Shown: positions 27,479 to 37,046 of the stretch, piece by piece
Layout of the letters: each line of letters starts with the position of its first letter
Numbering within the stretch: the stretch's first letter is position 1
NCBI RefSeq assembly: GCF_016863015.1
Contig: NZ_BOOB01000054.1
Span: 1 to 64,000, forward strand
Source: Microbispora amethystogenes
Lineage (GTDB): Bacteria > Actinomycetota > Actinomycetes > Streptosporangiales > Streptosporangiaceae
Length of the DNA: 64,000 nucleotides
Direction: 5' to 3'
Program-made: the position numbers and the translations under genes
Notes under the pieces: generated by a model
Seen by the model: only the letters and a program-made list of their open reading frames with translations
Databases searched by the model: none
Told to the model about the DNA's origin: nothing

Positions 27479-27827
27479 GCGCCCACCTCCGGATCAGCCT
27501 CCGGAACGCCGTACGGGCGGGCTCGGGGGCATGGTGAACACGTCCCTGCACTCGTGTCGTCTGAGAGGTGTTCACGTCACGCACCGTAGGACCGCGTGTC
27601 GATGAATGACGAGCATTCGGTCCGGTGTGTCGCGAGATCGTCAAAGCTGTTCATGTAATTCGATCCCGCGGAAGCCGCGTGGTCCCACCCGTACCAGGCG
27701 GATCCAGAGCACGGCCGGCCGGGGCGCGGCGGCGTCCCCGGCCGGCCGTACCGGCGATGACATTCAGAAACCGACGATCAGTGCTTCAGCCGCGCCGACG
27801 ATGGGCGGGCCGACGCCCTCCGGGAGG
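27479..27827. other. 349-bp intergenic region upstream of glpR
   Basis: No gene is visible. GTGAACAC at 27534-27541 and GTGTTCAC at 27568-27575 form an 8-bp inverted repeat that could be an operator for glpR. The distal part carries the strong hairpin at 27711-27749. The stretch around 27600-27660 is comparatively AT-rich. Confidence 0.55.
27711..27749 (-). terminator. Strong 14-bp hairpin
   Basis: ACGGCCGGCCGGGG pairs perfectly with CCCCGGCCGGCCGT across an 11-nt loop. It lies about 80 nt after the stop of the secreted GDEN-repeat gene and probably terminates that two-gene transcript ahead of glpR. Confidence 0.75.
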
Positions 27828-28394
27828 TCATTCCTCGAAATACACGCTGGCGGACCGGTACGTGGTCTTGCCGTTCTCGTCCCCGTAGTGCGTACGGCCG
27901 GTCATGACCTTGCCGGCCCTGGCCTGCCAGGTGTGGCTGCTCTCGGTGTACTGACCGCTCACTTCCCCGTCGACCAGCCTGATCTGCCGCGTGGACCAGT
28001 ACAGCGCGGCGCTGCGGTACCTCGTGTAGCCGTTCTCGTCGCCCTCGTGCCACCTGCCGACGACCACCTGGTCGTTCGGGGCGCTGTAGTCGGACTTGCT
28101 CTCCCTCTGTGGGGAGGTCCAGTCTCCGGCGTGCACCTCGACCTGCAGGCCGTTGATCAGAATCCGGCTGCAGTAGTAGGTGGTCTTGGCGTTCTCGTCC
28201 CCGTAGTGCGAACGGCCGGTGAGCACCTGGTTCTGCGGGCAGGTGAACTGGTAGCCCGTCCACTCCCACACGGTCTGGCTGAAGACCTGTTCCACCTTGA
28301 TCGTCACCGCCGCCGAGGCGGGCGAAGTCATGGTGGTGGCGGACAGGGCGGCGGCCACGGCGACGACGGACAGAGCCTTGCTGAACGTTCTCAC
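27828..28394 (-). CDS. Secreted protein with three GDEN repeats (copy 2)
   Basis: 188 residues from GTG 28394; signal peptide MRTFSKALSVVAVAAALSAT, cleavage near SPASAA. The mature part contains three copies of a unit of about 35-45 residues centred on GR-x-H-x-GDEN-x-x-T-x-Y (GRSHYGDENAKTTYYC, GRWHEGDENGYTRYRS, GRTHYGDENGKTTYRS). Two cysteines bracket the first unit (FTCPQ, YYCSR). I do not recognise a named family. The fixed His, Asp, Glu and Asn suggest metal or sugar binding. Its paralogue ends 20 nt upstream, so both belong to one operon. Confidence 0.8.
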   Translation of the reverse strand: MRTFSKALSVVAVAAALSATTMTSPASAAVTIKVEQVFSQTVWEWTGYQFTCPQNQVLTGRSHYGDENAKTTYYCSRILINGLQVEVHAGDWTSPQRESKSDYSAPNDQVVVGRWHEGDENGYTRYRSAALYWSTRQIRLVDGEVSGQYTESSHTWQARAGKVMTGRTHYGDENGKTTYRSASVYFEE

Positions 28395-28414
28395 AGTCTT
28401 CGGTGCCTTTCCTG

Positions 28415-28984
28415 TCAGCCCGCGACGGTTACGTTGGCGAATCGGTACCACGTGTTGCCGTTCTCGTCCCCGCTGTGCTTACGGCCGGTCATGACCCCGG
28501 TCCCCTGCGCCTGCCAGGTGTGGTTGCTCTCCCGGTAGGCACCGCTGATGTCCCCACTGGTCAGCAGCACCCGCTGGCCCCGCCAGTACACAGTGGCGGT
28601 GCGGTACCTCGTGTAGCCGTTCTCGTCGCCTTCGTGCCACCTGCCGACGACCGCCTGGTGGTCGGGGGCGCTGAAGTCGGACTTGCTCTCCTTCTGGCGG
28701 GCGGTCCAGTCGCCGATGTACACCCGGGCCTGCTCACCCTCGATGAGGATGAAGCCGCAGGAGTAGGTGGTGGGGGCGTTCTCGTCGCCGTAGTGCGCGC
28801 GGGCGGTGAGCACCATGTTCGTCGGGCAGGTGAACGGGTCGATCCACTCCCGCACGGTCTCGCTGTGGGCGGTCACAATCTCGATCCGCACCGGCGCGGC
28901 GGACGCGGGTGCCGGAGCCGCCGCGCTCATGGCCGCCATGGCGGTCAGAGCGGCCGCCGCGGTGGATAACGCCTTTTTCCTCAT
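28415..28984 (-). CDS. Secreted protein with three GDEN repeats (copy 1)
   Basis: 189 residues; signal peptide MRKKALSTAAAALTAMAAM with cleavage near APASAA. The three repeat units are ARAHYGDENAPTTYSC, GRWHEGDENGYTRYRT and GRKHSGDENGNTWYRF, matching the neighbouring gene position by position. Cysteines again sit around the first unit (FTCPTN, YSCGF). The middle unit is nearly identical in both proteins, and a KESKSDFSAPDHQ-like connector precedes it in both. A tandem duplication is evident; function unknown. Confidence 0.8.
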   Translation of the reverse strand: MRKKALSTAAAALTAMAAMSAAAPAPASAAPVRIEIVTAHSETVREWIDPFTCPTNMVLTARAHYGDENAPTTYSCGFILIEGEQARVYIGDWTARQKESKSDFSAPDHQAVVGRWHEGDENGYTRYRTATVYWRGQRVLLTSGDISGAYRESNHTWQAQGTGVMTGRKHSGDENGNTWYRFANVTVAG

Positions 28985-29095
28985 ACGGATGTCTCCCCGT
29001 GATGCGGTTTCGCTTACGGCGACGAAGCATCACGGGGCCCACTGGTGATCCACTTGTGTCTCGGTTGCGATGGCGGGGCACACCCGCCGAAGCCG

Positions 29096-29737
29096 CTATC
29101 CGGGGCTGGGCTCGCTGCGGCGGGCGGCCGAGTTCATCGTGCGGCGCCACTGGACGAGCAGCCCGCGCGGCACGTCCTCCACGGTCAGCGCGTAGCAGAT
29201 GTGGTCACGCCAGGCGCCGTCGATGTGCAGCTGACGCCGGCGGATGCCCTCCTCGCGGAAGCCGAGCTTCTCCACGACCCGGCGGCTGGCCTGGTTCTCC
29301 GGCCGGATGTTGGCCTCCAGACGGTGTAAACCGGTCGTGAAGAAGCAGTGGTCCACGGCCATGGCGAGCGCGGTCGGGATGATGCCCCGCCCGGCCAGCC
29401 TGCCGTCCACCCAGTAGCCCACCTGGGCGGAACGGGCCGATCCCCACACGATCGCCCCCACGGTGAGCTGCCCGGCGAACCGCCCCTCGTACGTGACGAC
29501 CCAGGGCATGGCCATCCCCTGGCGGGCCTCGCGGCGCAGCGTGCCGACCATCGAGACGTACGGCCCGAGACCGGTGCGGAACAGCGGGGTCTCCGGGTTG
29601 CTCGGCTCCCACGGACGGAGCCACTCGGCGTTGCGCAGCCGGGTGTCGCGCCAGTCACGGACGTCACGCAGGCGCAGCGGCCGTAGCCCCACGGGCCCCT
29701 CGGTCAGGGACACCGGCCAGCCGCGAAGTCGATCCAT
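29096..29737 (-). CDS. RimJ/RimL-type GNAT N-acetyltransferase
   Basis: 213 residues. The acetyl-CoA site is recognisable in VGYWVDGRLAGRGIIPTAL, followed by LHRLEANIRPENQASRRVVEKLGF, the hallmark of RimJ-like enzymes that acetylate ribosomal proteins or related N-termini. The gene is part of the conserved actinobacterial cluster galU-glp-moaC-mogA-rimJ-glpR, but here is separated from glpR by the two secreted-protein genes. Confidence 0.92.
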   Translation of the reverse strand: MDRLRGWPVSLTEGPVGLRPLRLRDVRDWRDTRLRNAEWLRPWEPSNPETPLFRTGLGPYVSMVGTLRREARQGMAMPWVVTYEGRFAGQLTVGAIVWGSARSAQVGYWVDGRLAGRGIIPTALAMAVDHCFFTTGLHRLEANIRPENQASRRVVEKLGFREEGIRRRQLHIDGAWRDHICYALTVEDVPRGLLVQWRRTMNSAARRSEPSPG

Positions 29738-29798
29738 TTGTCAATCATCCACCGGAGAACCGTCAACGCGCCACGTGGGTGCGCATGACATCGAGCGG

Positions 29799-30275
29799 TC
29801 AGCGGGCATGGTCGCCGCCGCGGATCTGGTCCACCACGTGGGCCAGGATCGGGGCCAGCACGGCCATGCCGTCCCGTACGCCGCCGGACGACCCCGGGAG
29901 GTTGACCACCAGCGTCCGGCCGGCCTGCCCGGCGAGCCCGCGGGACAGGATCGACGTCGGCACCTTCTCGCGGTTGACCTGCCGTACGGCCTCGGCGATG
30001 CCGGGAATCTCCCGGTCCAGGACGCGGCGGGTCATCTCGGGCGTGAGGTCCAGAGGTGTGACGCCGGTGCCGCCGGTGGTCACGATCACGTCGTATCCCG
30101 CGCCGACGCCCTCACGGAGCGCCGCCTCGACGGGCTCGCCGTCCGGGACCACCCGCGGCCCGTCCACCACATCGCAGCCCGCCTCCTTGAGGAGGGAGGC
30201 CAGCAGCGGGCCGGACCGGTCCTCGTACACGCCCGCGGACGCCCTGTTGGAGACGGTCACCACCAGCGCGCGCAC
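29799..30275 (-). CDS. mogA: Molybdopterin adenylyltransferase-like protein (MogA/MoaB)
   Basis: 158 residues from GTG 30275 (VRALVVTVSNRASAG), preceded by GAGGG at good spacing. A longer form from GTG 30305 would overlap moaC. The MPT-binding fold shows VSNRASAGVYEDRSGP, the TTGGTGVTPLD loop, and NLPGSSGGVRDG. It activates molybdopterin by adenylylation in molybdenum cofactor synthesis. It lies 7 nt after moaC. Confidence 0.92.
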   Translation of the reverse strand: MRALVVTVSNRASAGVYEDRSGPLLASLLKEAGCDVVDGPRVVPDGEPVEAALREGVGAGYDVIVTTGGTGVTPLDLTPEMTRRVLDREIPGIAEAVRQVNREKVPTSILSRGLAGQAGRTLVVNLPGSSGGVRDGMAVLAPILAHVVDQIRGGDHAR

Positions 30276-30282
30276 GCCGCCC

Positions 30283-30810
30283 TCACTTCCGGTCGAGACG
30301 GTCACGGGCGTCGCGAGCGCCGGAAACGTCGCGGGCGTCGCCGGGGTCGCGGTCCCAGTGGCCGGTCTTGCCGCCGATCTTCTCCTCCACCCGGACGTCG
30401 CTGATCACCGCCGCCGGGTCCACCGCCTTGATCATGTCGACCAGGGCGAGCGCCGCGACGGTGACGGCCGTGAGGGCCTCCATCTCGACGCCCGTACGGT
30501 CCGCCGTACGGACCCGGGCGGTGATCTCGACGCCCTCGTCCACGACGGACAGGTCGACCTTCACGCCGGTCAGGGCGATCGGGTGGCAGAGCGGCACCAG
30601 GTCGGGCGTGCGCTTGGCCCCCATGATCCCGGCGATCCGCGCCACCCCGAGCGCGTCGCCCTTGGGCACGTCGCCCGCCCGCAGCACGGCCACCGCCTCC
30701 GGCGACAGCAGGACGCGCCCGGTCGCGACCGCCGTACGGGCGCTGACGTCCTTCTCCGAGACGTCGACCATCCGGGCGGCGCCGGTCTCGTCGACGTGAG
30801 TGAGTTTCAT
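30283..30810 (-). CDS. moaC: Cyclic pyranopterin monophosphate synthase
   Basis: 175 residues. MoaC converts the 3',8-cyclo-GTP product of MoaA into cPMP, the first stable molybdenum cofactor intermediate. Family motifs: THVDETGAARMVDVS, KGDALGVARIAGIMGAKRT, PLCHPI, MEALTAVTVAALALVDMIKA and KIGGKTGHW. The last 20 residues (after DRDPGD) are an Asp/Arg-rich extension. The start overlaps the moeA stop by four bases (ATGA). Confidence 0.96.
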   Translation of the reverse strand: MKLTHVDETGAARMVDVSEKDVSARTAVATGRVLLSPEAVAVLRAGDVPKGDALGVARIAGIMGAKRTPDLVPLCHPIALTGVKVDLSVVDEGVEITARVRTADRTGVEMEALTAVTVAALALVDMIKAVDPAAVISDVRVEEKIGGKTGHWDRDPGDARDVSGARDARDRLDRK

Positions 30811-31991
30811 AGGGGAATCACCTCCACCTCGGCGCCCTCGGGCAGCGAGGTCGCGTCCTCCGGAACCACGATCAGCGCGTTCGCCGCGGCCAGCGCCGCC
30901 AACTGGTGCGAACCCTGGCCGGTGACCGGCGCGACGGTCCGCCCGGTCAGCACGGCCCGCAGGTAGGACCGCTTCCCGGCGGGCGAGCGCAGCGGCGCCG
31001 TCACGGTGGCCCGTACGGCCTCCGGCGGCCCCACCGGGAGCCCCTGCATGGCCCGCAGGGCCGGTCGGACGAAGAGCACGAACGACACGAACGACGACAC
31101 CGGATTGCCCGGCAGCGTGAAGATCGGCACCCGGTCCGGCCCGACGACGCCGAAGCCCTGCGGCATCCCCGGCTGCATCGCGACCTTCTCGAAGGCCACC
31201 GTGCCCAGCGGCGAGAGGGCCTCCTTGACCGGCTCGTACGCCCCCATCGAGACGCCGCCGCTGGTGATCACGGCGTCGGCCCGCAGGAGCTGGGCGTCCA
31301 GAACGTCCAGGAACTCCTTGGGGTCGTCGGAGACCGAACCGGCCCGGAACGCATCCGCTCCGGCCTCCCGTACGGCGGCCGTCAGCATGAAACTGTTGGA
31401 CTCCCAGATCTGGCCCGCGCCCAGCGGGGTGCCGGGCTCGGCGAGCTCGGCACCCGTGGAGATGACGACGACCCGCGGCCGGGGCCGCACCCGCACCCGC
31501 CGCCGGCCGGCTCCGGCGAGGATCCCGACCTGGGCGGCGCCGATCCGGGCGCCCTCGCGGAGCACCGTCTCCCCCGCCAGGACGTCCTCGCCCGCCCGCC
31601 GGATCGCGTTGCCCGGCGGGGCCGGCCGGTCGATCCGTACGCGGGCGGTGCCGCCGTCCGTCCACTCGACCGGGACGACGGCGTCGGCCCCGGCCGGCAT
31701 CGGCGCGCCGGTCATGACGCGGGCGACCAGGCCGGGCCCGACGGCGTTCAGCCCGCCGTCGCCCGCCGCCACGTCCCCGATCACGGGCAGCGTGACGGGC
31801 GCCCCGGCGACGTCCTCGGCCCGTACGGCGTAGCCGTCCATCGCCGAGTTGTCGAACGGCGGCAGCGGCACGGGCGAGGCGACGTCCTCGGCCAGCACGG
31901 CGCCGAGAGCGGTGTCGATCTCGACCTCCAGCGGGGCGAGCGGGCGCACCACCGCGAGGATGTCGGCGAGATGGCGGTCGACGGGCTTCAT
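30807..31991 (-). CDS. glp: MoeA/Glp family protein (molybdopterin molybdotransferase or division-associated Glp)
   Basis: 394 residues with the MoeA layout: VPLPPFDNSAMDGYA, VMTGAPMPAGADAVVP, ISTGAELAEPGTPL, the catalytic ITSGGVSMGAYE and LPGNPVSSFVSF. Many actinobacteria have several MoeA paralogues. The one linked to galU and glpR is Glp, which binds FtsZ in Corynebacterium and pairs with GlpR. The intact catalytic loops mean molybdotransferase activity may be kept. The ATG is 5 nt beyond the galU stop; the stop overlaps moaC. Confidence 0.92.
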   Translation of the reverse strand: MKPVDRHLADILAVVRPLAPLEVEIDTALGAVLAEDVASPVPLPPFDNSAMDGYAVRAEDVAGAPVTLPVIGDVAAGDGGLNAVGPGLVARVMTGAPMPAGADAVVPVEWTDGGTARVRIDRPAPPGNAIRRAGEDVLAGETVLREGARIGAAQVGILAGAGRRRVRVRPRPRVVVISTGAELAEPGTPLGAGQIWESNSFMLTAAVREAGADAFRAGSVSDDPKEFLDVLDAQLLRADAVITSGGVSMGAYEPVKEALSPLGTVAFEKVAMQPGMPQGFGVVGPDRVPIFTLPGNPVSSFVSFVLFVRPALRAMQGLPVGPPEAVRATVTAPLRSPAGKRSYLRAVLTGRTVAPVTGQGSHQLAALAAANALIVVPEDATSLPEGAEVEVIPL

Positions 31992-31996
31992 GTCTC

Positions 31997-32902
<906 letters not shown>

Positions 32903-32926
32903 GGTTGAACACTAACGGAGCGGGCT

Positions 32927-33502
32927 GTGGACAAGCTGAACCTGCGTCGCCGTATCCTCCGCGACCGGTCGGAGCTGGACGAACGCACGCAGCGCGCGTC
33001 CTCGGCCGCGATCCGTGAGACGCTCCTCGACCAGCCGTGGGTGCAGATGGCCGGGCTCGTCGCCTGCTACTGGTCGATCGGGACGGAACCGTCCACGCAC
33101 GGGCTGATCCTCGCCCTGTGGAAGCACGGCGCGACCGTGATCCTGCCGGTGCAGCGGCCCGACGGCGAGCTCGACTGGGCGGTGTACGACGGCCCGGACT
33201 CGCTCGCCCCGGGGCCGTACGGGGTCATGGAGCCGGTCGACGTCCGGCGCGGGGTGGACGCGATCAGGACGGCCGCGCTGGTCCTCGTGCCCGCCCTCGC
33301 CGTCGACCGGGTGACGGGCGTACGGCTCGGCCGGGGCGGCGGCTTCTACGACCGGGCGCTGGCCCGCGTCGGGCCCAACGTGCCGACGGTCGCGCTGCTG
33401 CACGAGGGCGAGCTGATCGAGGGGGTCCCGGCGGAGCCGCATGATCAGCATGTACGGTTCGCTGCCCTTCCGAGTGGAATCGTCCGGTTGTTGCAGGTGT
33501 GA
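32927..33502 (+). CDS. 5-formyltetrahydrofolate cyclo-ligase
   Basis: 191 residues from GTG 32927. The enzyme uses ATP to convert 5-formyl-THF to 5,10-methenyl-THF. The N-terminal basic helix (KLNLRRRILRDR), YWSIGTEPST, the substrate segment LVPALAVDRVTGVRLGRGGGFYDR and the C-terminal EPHDQHV are the family landmarks. It is divergent from galU. Confidence 0.94.
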   Translation: MDKLNLRRRILRDRSELDERTQRASSAAIRETLLDQPWVQMAGLVACYWSIGTEPSTHGLILALWKHGATVILPVQRPDGELDWAVYDGPDSLAPGPYGVMEPVDVRRGVDAIRTAALVLVPALAVDRVTGVRLGRGGGFYDRALARVGPNVPTVALLHEGELIEGVPAEPHDQHVRFAALPSGIVRLLQV

Positions 33503-33533
33503 CAAGATTGGCGCAGGCGCGGAGAAAGGAGCG

Positions 33534-35039
33534 GTGGGTCTGAACGTCTGGCTGCTGCTCTCCGCCGCCGTCGTCATCGCGGCCATCGCGTCCGTCCGGA
33601 TCGCGCACCGCACCGGCCTGCCCACCCTGCTCATCTATCTGTGCCTCGGCCTACTGCTCGGCGAGCGCGGCCTCGGCGGCATCCACTTCGACAACGCGCA
33701 CCTCGCCCAGGAACTCGGCCTGATCGCGCTCGCGGTGATCCTGGCCGAAGGCGGCCTGACCACCAACTGGAGTCACGTCCGCGACTCCGTGCCGAGCGCG
33801 CTCGTGCTCGCCACGGTGGGCATCGCGGTCAGCGTCACCGTGCTCGCCGCGAGCGTCGCGCCCCTGCTCGGCCTGGACTGGCGGTCGGCGTTCCTGCTCG
33901 GCGCCGTGCTCGCCTCCACCGACGCGGCTGCCGTGTTCTCCGTGCTGCGGCGGCTGCCGCTGCCACCCCGGCTCGCCGGGATCCTGGAGGCGGAGTCGGG
34001 CTTCAACGACGCCCCCACCGTCATCCTCGTGATGGCGCTGAGCGTGAGTTCGACGCTGACCCTCTCGCTTCCGGCCACCCTGCTGGACACCGTCGCCGAA
34101 CTGGCCATCGGCGCGACCGTGGGCCTCGCGGTCGGCCCCGCCGGGGCGTACGCGCTGCGCCGGGTGGCCCTGCCCGCCTCCGGCCTCTACCCGATCGCGG
34201 TGCTGGCGCTGGCGTTCGTCGCCTACAGCGGGGCGGCGCTGCTGCACGGCAGCGGCTTCCTCGCGGTGTACGTCGCGACGCTGATCCTCGGCAACGCCCG
34301 CCTCCCCCACCGCGCCGCGACCCGCGGCTTCGCGGAGGGCGCGGCGTGGCTCGCCCAGATCGGGCTGTTCGTGATGCTCGGCATCCTGGCCGACCCGGCG
34401 GAGCTGCCCGTCGTGATCGTGCCCGCCCTGGTGACGGGGGTGTTGCTGGTCCTGGTCGCCCGGCCGGCGTCGGTCCTCGTGTCCAGCCTGTTCGTACGGC
34501 TCCTGCGTCTTGGGTCGATGCCGTGGCGGGAACAGATCTTCCTGTCGTGGGCCGGGCTGCGCGGCGCGGTGCCGATCGTGCTCGCCACGATCCCCTGGAG
34601 CGCGGGGGTGCCGGGGGCGAAGGGCCTGTTCAACGACGTCTTCATCATCGTGATCGTGTTCACGCTCCTGCAGGGGCCGACGCTGCCGTACCTCGCGCGG
34701 GTGCTCGGCCTGGCCGCCGAGGGCGAGGCGCGCGACCTCGACGTGGAGGCCGCGCCGCTGGAGGAGCTGAAGGCCGACCTGCTGCAGGTCCGCATCCCGC
34801 GCGGGTCGCTCATGCACGGCGTGGAGATCTTCGAGCTGCGGCTGCCCACCGACACCATGGTGACCCTCGTCGTACGGAACGGGCGGTCGTTCGTGCCCAC
34901 GCCGACGACCCAGCTTCTGATCGGCGACCAGCTTCTCGTGGTCACCACGGCGGCGCAGCGGGAGACCGTCGAGCGCCGCCTGCGCGCGGTCAGCCGCAAG
35001 GGCAAGCTGGCCGGCTGGTACGGCGAACGCGGCGGCTGA
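33534..35039 (+). CDS. Cation/proton antiporter (CPA family, NhaP2/CvrA type) with RCK_C domain
   Basis: 501 residues from GTG 33534, with AAAGGAG just upstream. About twelve TM helices are visible. The ion-binding region shows GAVLASTDAAAVFSVL and ESGFNDAPTV, the Asp positions typical of CPA1-like antiporters. After WAGLRGAVPIVLA the membrane part ends near residue 395. A C-terminal RCK_C/TrkA_C regulatory domain follows (LLQVRIPRGSLMHGVEI). NhaP2-like members exchange potassium or sodium for protons. It follows the cyclo-ligase gene by 31 nt. Confidence 0.93.
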   Translation: MGLNVWLLLSAAVVIAAIASVRIAHRTGLPTLLIYLCLGLLLGERGLGGIHFDNAHLAQELGLIALAVILAEGGLTTNWSHVRDSVPSALVLATVGIAVSVTVLAASVAPLLGLDWRSAFLLGAVLASTDAAAVFSVLRRLPLPPRLAGILEAESGFNDAPTVILVMALSVSSTLTLSLPATLLDTVAELAIGATVGLAVGPAGAYALRRVALPASGLYPIAVLALAFVAYSGAALLHGSGFLAVYVATLILGNARLPHRAATRGFAEGAAWLAQIGLFVMLGILADPAELPVVIVPALVTGVLLVLVARPASVLVSSLFVRLLRLGSMPWREQIFLSWAGLRGAVPIVLATIPWSAGVPGAKGLFNDVFIIVIVFTLLQGPTLPYLARVLGLAAEGEARDLDVEAAPLEELKADLLQVRIPRGSLMHGVEIFELRLPTDTMVTLVVRNGRSFVPTPTTQLLIGDQLLVVTTAAQRETVERRLRAVSRKGKLAGWYGERGG

Positions 35040-35166
35040 CGGTTCTTCTGGGGCTGCGCGAAGGGGACACCGGGGGGCAATAAACCGGGCTGGAGTGGCG
35101 TTTGCGCTTGTTGGTTGAATACCATTAGCAATCGACCCGGTCGAGTGCCAGTCTCAGGAGGAGCGA

Positions 35167-35511
35167 GTGCCCACCTACCAGTACGCCTGTACCGCTTGCG
35201 GGGAGCAGCTGGAGGCCGTTCAGAAGTTCTCTGACGACCCGCTCACGGAGTGCCCGGCCTGCCAGGGCAAGCTGCGCAAGGTGTTCTCCGCCGTCGGCAT
35301 CGTGTTCAAGGGCTCCGGCTTCTACCGGACCGACAGCCGTTTGTCGAGCTCGTCGACGACCACGTCCAGCACGACGACGCCGTCGAAGTCCGCCGACTCC
35401 AACGGCTCGGGTGACTCGGGCGGTTCGGCCGCGCCCGCGAAGAAAGAGACCGCCTCGACCAGCACGTCGACGAGCACCTCCTCGTCGTCGGGATCGACCG
35501 CCGCCGCCTGA
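35167..35511 (+). CDS. FmdB-family zinc-ribbon protein
   Basis: 114 residues from GTG 35167 with AGGAGGAG as ribosome-binding site. The first 55 residues are the FmdB zinc ribbon: CTACG near 8-12 and CPAC near 29-32, ending GIVFKGSGFYRTD. The second half is a Ser/Thr tail with few other residues. The role of FmdB proteins is poorly known; they resemble regulators of amidase genes and are usually encoded beside the cyclo-ligase, as here. Confidence 0.92.
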   Translation: MPTYQYACTACGEQLEAVQKFSDDPLTECPACQGKLRKVFSAVGIVFKGSGFYRTDSRLSSSSTTTSSTTTPSKSADSNGSGDSGGSAAPAKKETASTSTSTSTSSSSGSTAAA

Positions 35512-35569
35512 GATTCTGAGGTTGTCCACAGGGGCCGCCGGACCGCGCCGGAGGCACGGCGCCGTTCGC

Positions 35570-35582
35570 TAGGGTCGGCCCC
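35570..35582 (+). promoter_or_regulatory. Candidate leaderless promoter of the phosphorylase gene
   Basis: TAGGGT at 35570-35575 fits the actinobacterial -10 (TANNNT) and lies 7 bp before the ATG at 35583. No Shine-Dalgarno precedes that ATG. Confidence 0.55.
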
Positions 35583-36389
35583 ATGGTCAATCGCGCAGAC
35601 ATCGGCGTCATCGGCGGATCCGGGCTCTACTCCCTGCTGGAGGACGCCCACGAGGTCGACGTGACGACGCCGTACGGCCCGCCCAGTGACACGATCTCCG
35701 TGGGCCGCATCGGCGGCAGGTCCGTCGCGTTCATCCCCCGGCACGGCCGCGGCCACACGTATCCTCCGCACCGCATCCCCTACCGGGCCAACATGTGGGC
35801 CCTGCGGTCACTTGGCGTCCGGCAGGTCCTCGCGCCCAGCGCGGTCGGGTCCCTGCGCCCCGAGATCGGCCCGGGCGCCCTCGTGATCCCCGACCAGCTC
35901 GTGGACCGCACCCAGAGCCGCGAGCAGACCTACTACGACGCGGGCGGCGCCGTCCACGTGTCGTTCTCCGACCCCTACTGCCCCACCGGCCGGGCCGCCG
36001 CCGCGGCCACGGCCCGCGACACCGGCTGGGACACGGTCGACGGTGGCACGCTGGTCGTGATCGAGGGTCCCCGCTTCTCCACCCGCGCCGAGTCGCAGTG
36101 GTACGCGGGCGCGGGCTGGTCGATCATCGGCATGACCGGGCACCCCGAGGCCGTTCTCGCCCGCGAGCTGGCCCTCTGCTACACGACGCTCGCCCTCGTC
36201 ACCGACCACGACGCCGGAGTCGAGGCGGGCGAGGGGGTCACCCACGAGGAGGTGCTGGCCTTCTTCGCGGCCAACGTGGAGCGGATGCGCACACTGGTCT
36301 CCCAGGTCGTGGAGGCCCTGCCGGAGGAGCGCCCCTGCCCCTGCGGCAACGCCCTCGACGGCATCAAGCTCCCGATCGATCTCCCCTGA
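35583..36389 (+). CDS. mtnP: S-methyl-5'-thioadenosine phosphorylase or related purine nucleoside phosphorylase
   Basis: 268 residues. The PNP/MTAP class II fold is clear: IGVIGGSGLYSLL at the phosphate loop, FIPRHGRGHTYPPHRIPYRANMWAL, and GPRFSTRAES followed by GMTGHPEAVLARELALCY, which carries the purine and ribose contacts. The enzyme splits methylthioadenosine (or a related nucleoside) with phosphate, feeding methionine and adenine salvage. The exact purine preference cannot be decided by eye. It starts 71 bp after the FmdB gene, probably from its own promoter. Confidence 0.9.
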   Translation: MVNRADIGVIGGSGLYSLLEDAHEVDVTTPYGPPSDTISVGRIGGRSVAFIPRHGRGHTYPPHRIPYRANMWALRSLGVRQVLAPSAVGSLRPEIGPGALVIPDQLVDRTQSREQTYYDAGGAVHVSFSDPYCPTGRAAAAATARDTGWDTVDGGTLVVIEGPRFSTRAESQWYAGAGWSIIGMTGHPEAVLARELALCYTTLALVTDHDAGVEAGEGVTHEEVLAFFAANVERMRTLVSQVVEALPEERPCPCGNALDGIKLPIDLP

Positions 36390-36402
36390 TGGTCGGGTCG
36401 TC

Positions 36403-36996
36403 ATGCGCGCCCTGAAACGGCTCCCGGTGCGCCGTCGCCGTGCCCTCGCCGCGCTCCTCGCCGGGCTCGCGGCGGCGTGCGCGCTGTCGGCCGTACGGGC
36501 GCCGCGGGGCGTGGAGGTGCTCGCCGCCGCCCGCGACCTCGCCGGGGGCAGGCTCGCCGCCTCCGACGTGATGGTCGTACGGCTGCCGCCCGACGCCGTA
36601 CCGGCCGGGGCGTACGCGGCCGGCTCCCCGGTGACCGGCAGGGTGGTCGCGGGCCCGCTCCGCCGGGGCGAGCCGCTCACCGACGCGCGCCTCCTCGGGC
36701 CGGGCCTGTTCCGGTTCTCCGGATCACCGGACTCGGTCGCGACGCCGGTCCGGATCGCGGACCCGGGCGCCGCCCGGCTGCTGTCGCCGGGGGACGTGAT
36801 CGACGTCCTGGCGGCGTACGAGGACGGCCCCTTCGAGGCCCGGACGGTCGCCCAGCAGGTCCAGGTGATCGCCCGGCCGCCCGGTTCCACGGACGGCGGA
36901 GGGCTGCTCGTGCTGGCCACCACTCCCGCCCAGGCAGCCGGGCTCGCCCAGGCCCAGGCACAGGGCAGGCTCTCGGTGACCATCCACCCCCGCTGA
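36403..36996 (+). CDS. SAF-domain protein (CpaB/flagellar P-ring chaperone-like)
   Basis: 197 residues. One N-terminal TM anchor (ALAALLAGLAAACALSAV) precedes a SAF domain with GVEVLAAARDLAGGRLAASDV and GRVVAGPLRRGEPLTDARL. CpaB/RcpC proteins with this domain assist Flp-pilus assembly, but isolated SAF proteins like this one are common in actinobacteria next to the FmdB gene and their role is unknown. The start lies 13 nt after the phosphorylase stop. Confidence 0.85.
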   Translation: MRALKRLPVRRRRALAALLAGLAAACALSAVRAPRGVEVLAAARDLAGGRLAASDVMVVRLPPDAVPAGAYAAGSPVTGRVVAGPLRRGEPLTDARLLGPGLFRFSGSPDSVATPVRIADPGAARLLSPGDVIDVLAAYEDGPFEARTVAQQVQVIARPPGSTDGGGLLVLATTPAQAAGLAQAQAQGRLSVTIHPR

Positions 36997-37046
36997 GCGG
37001 CTTCTCCGATGGACTGCACCGCCGGGCGGTGACAAGATACGCGACC

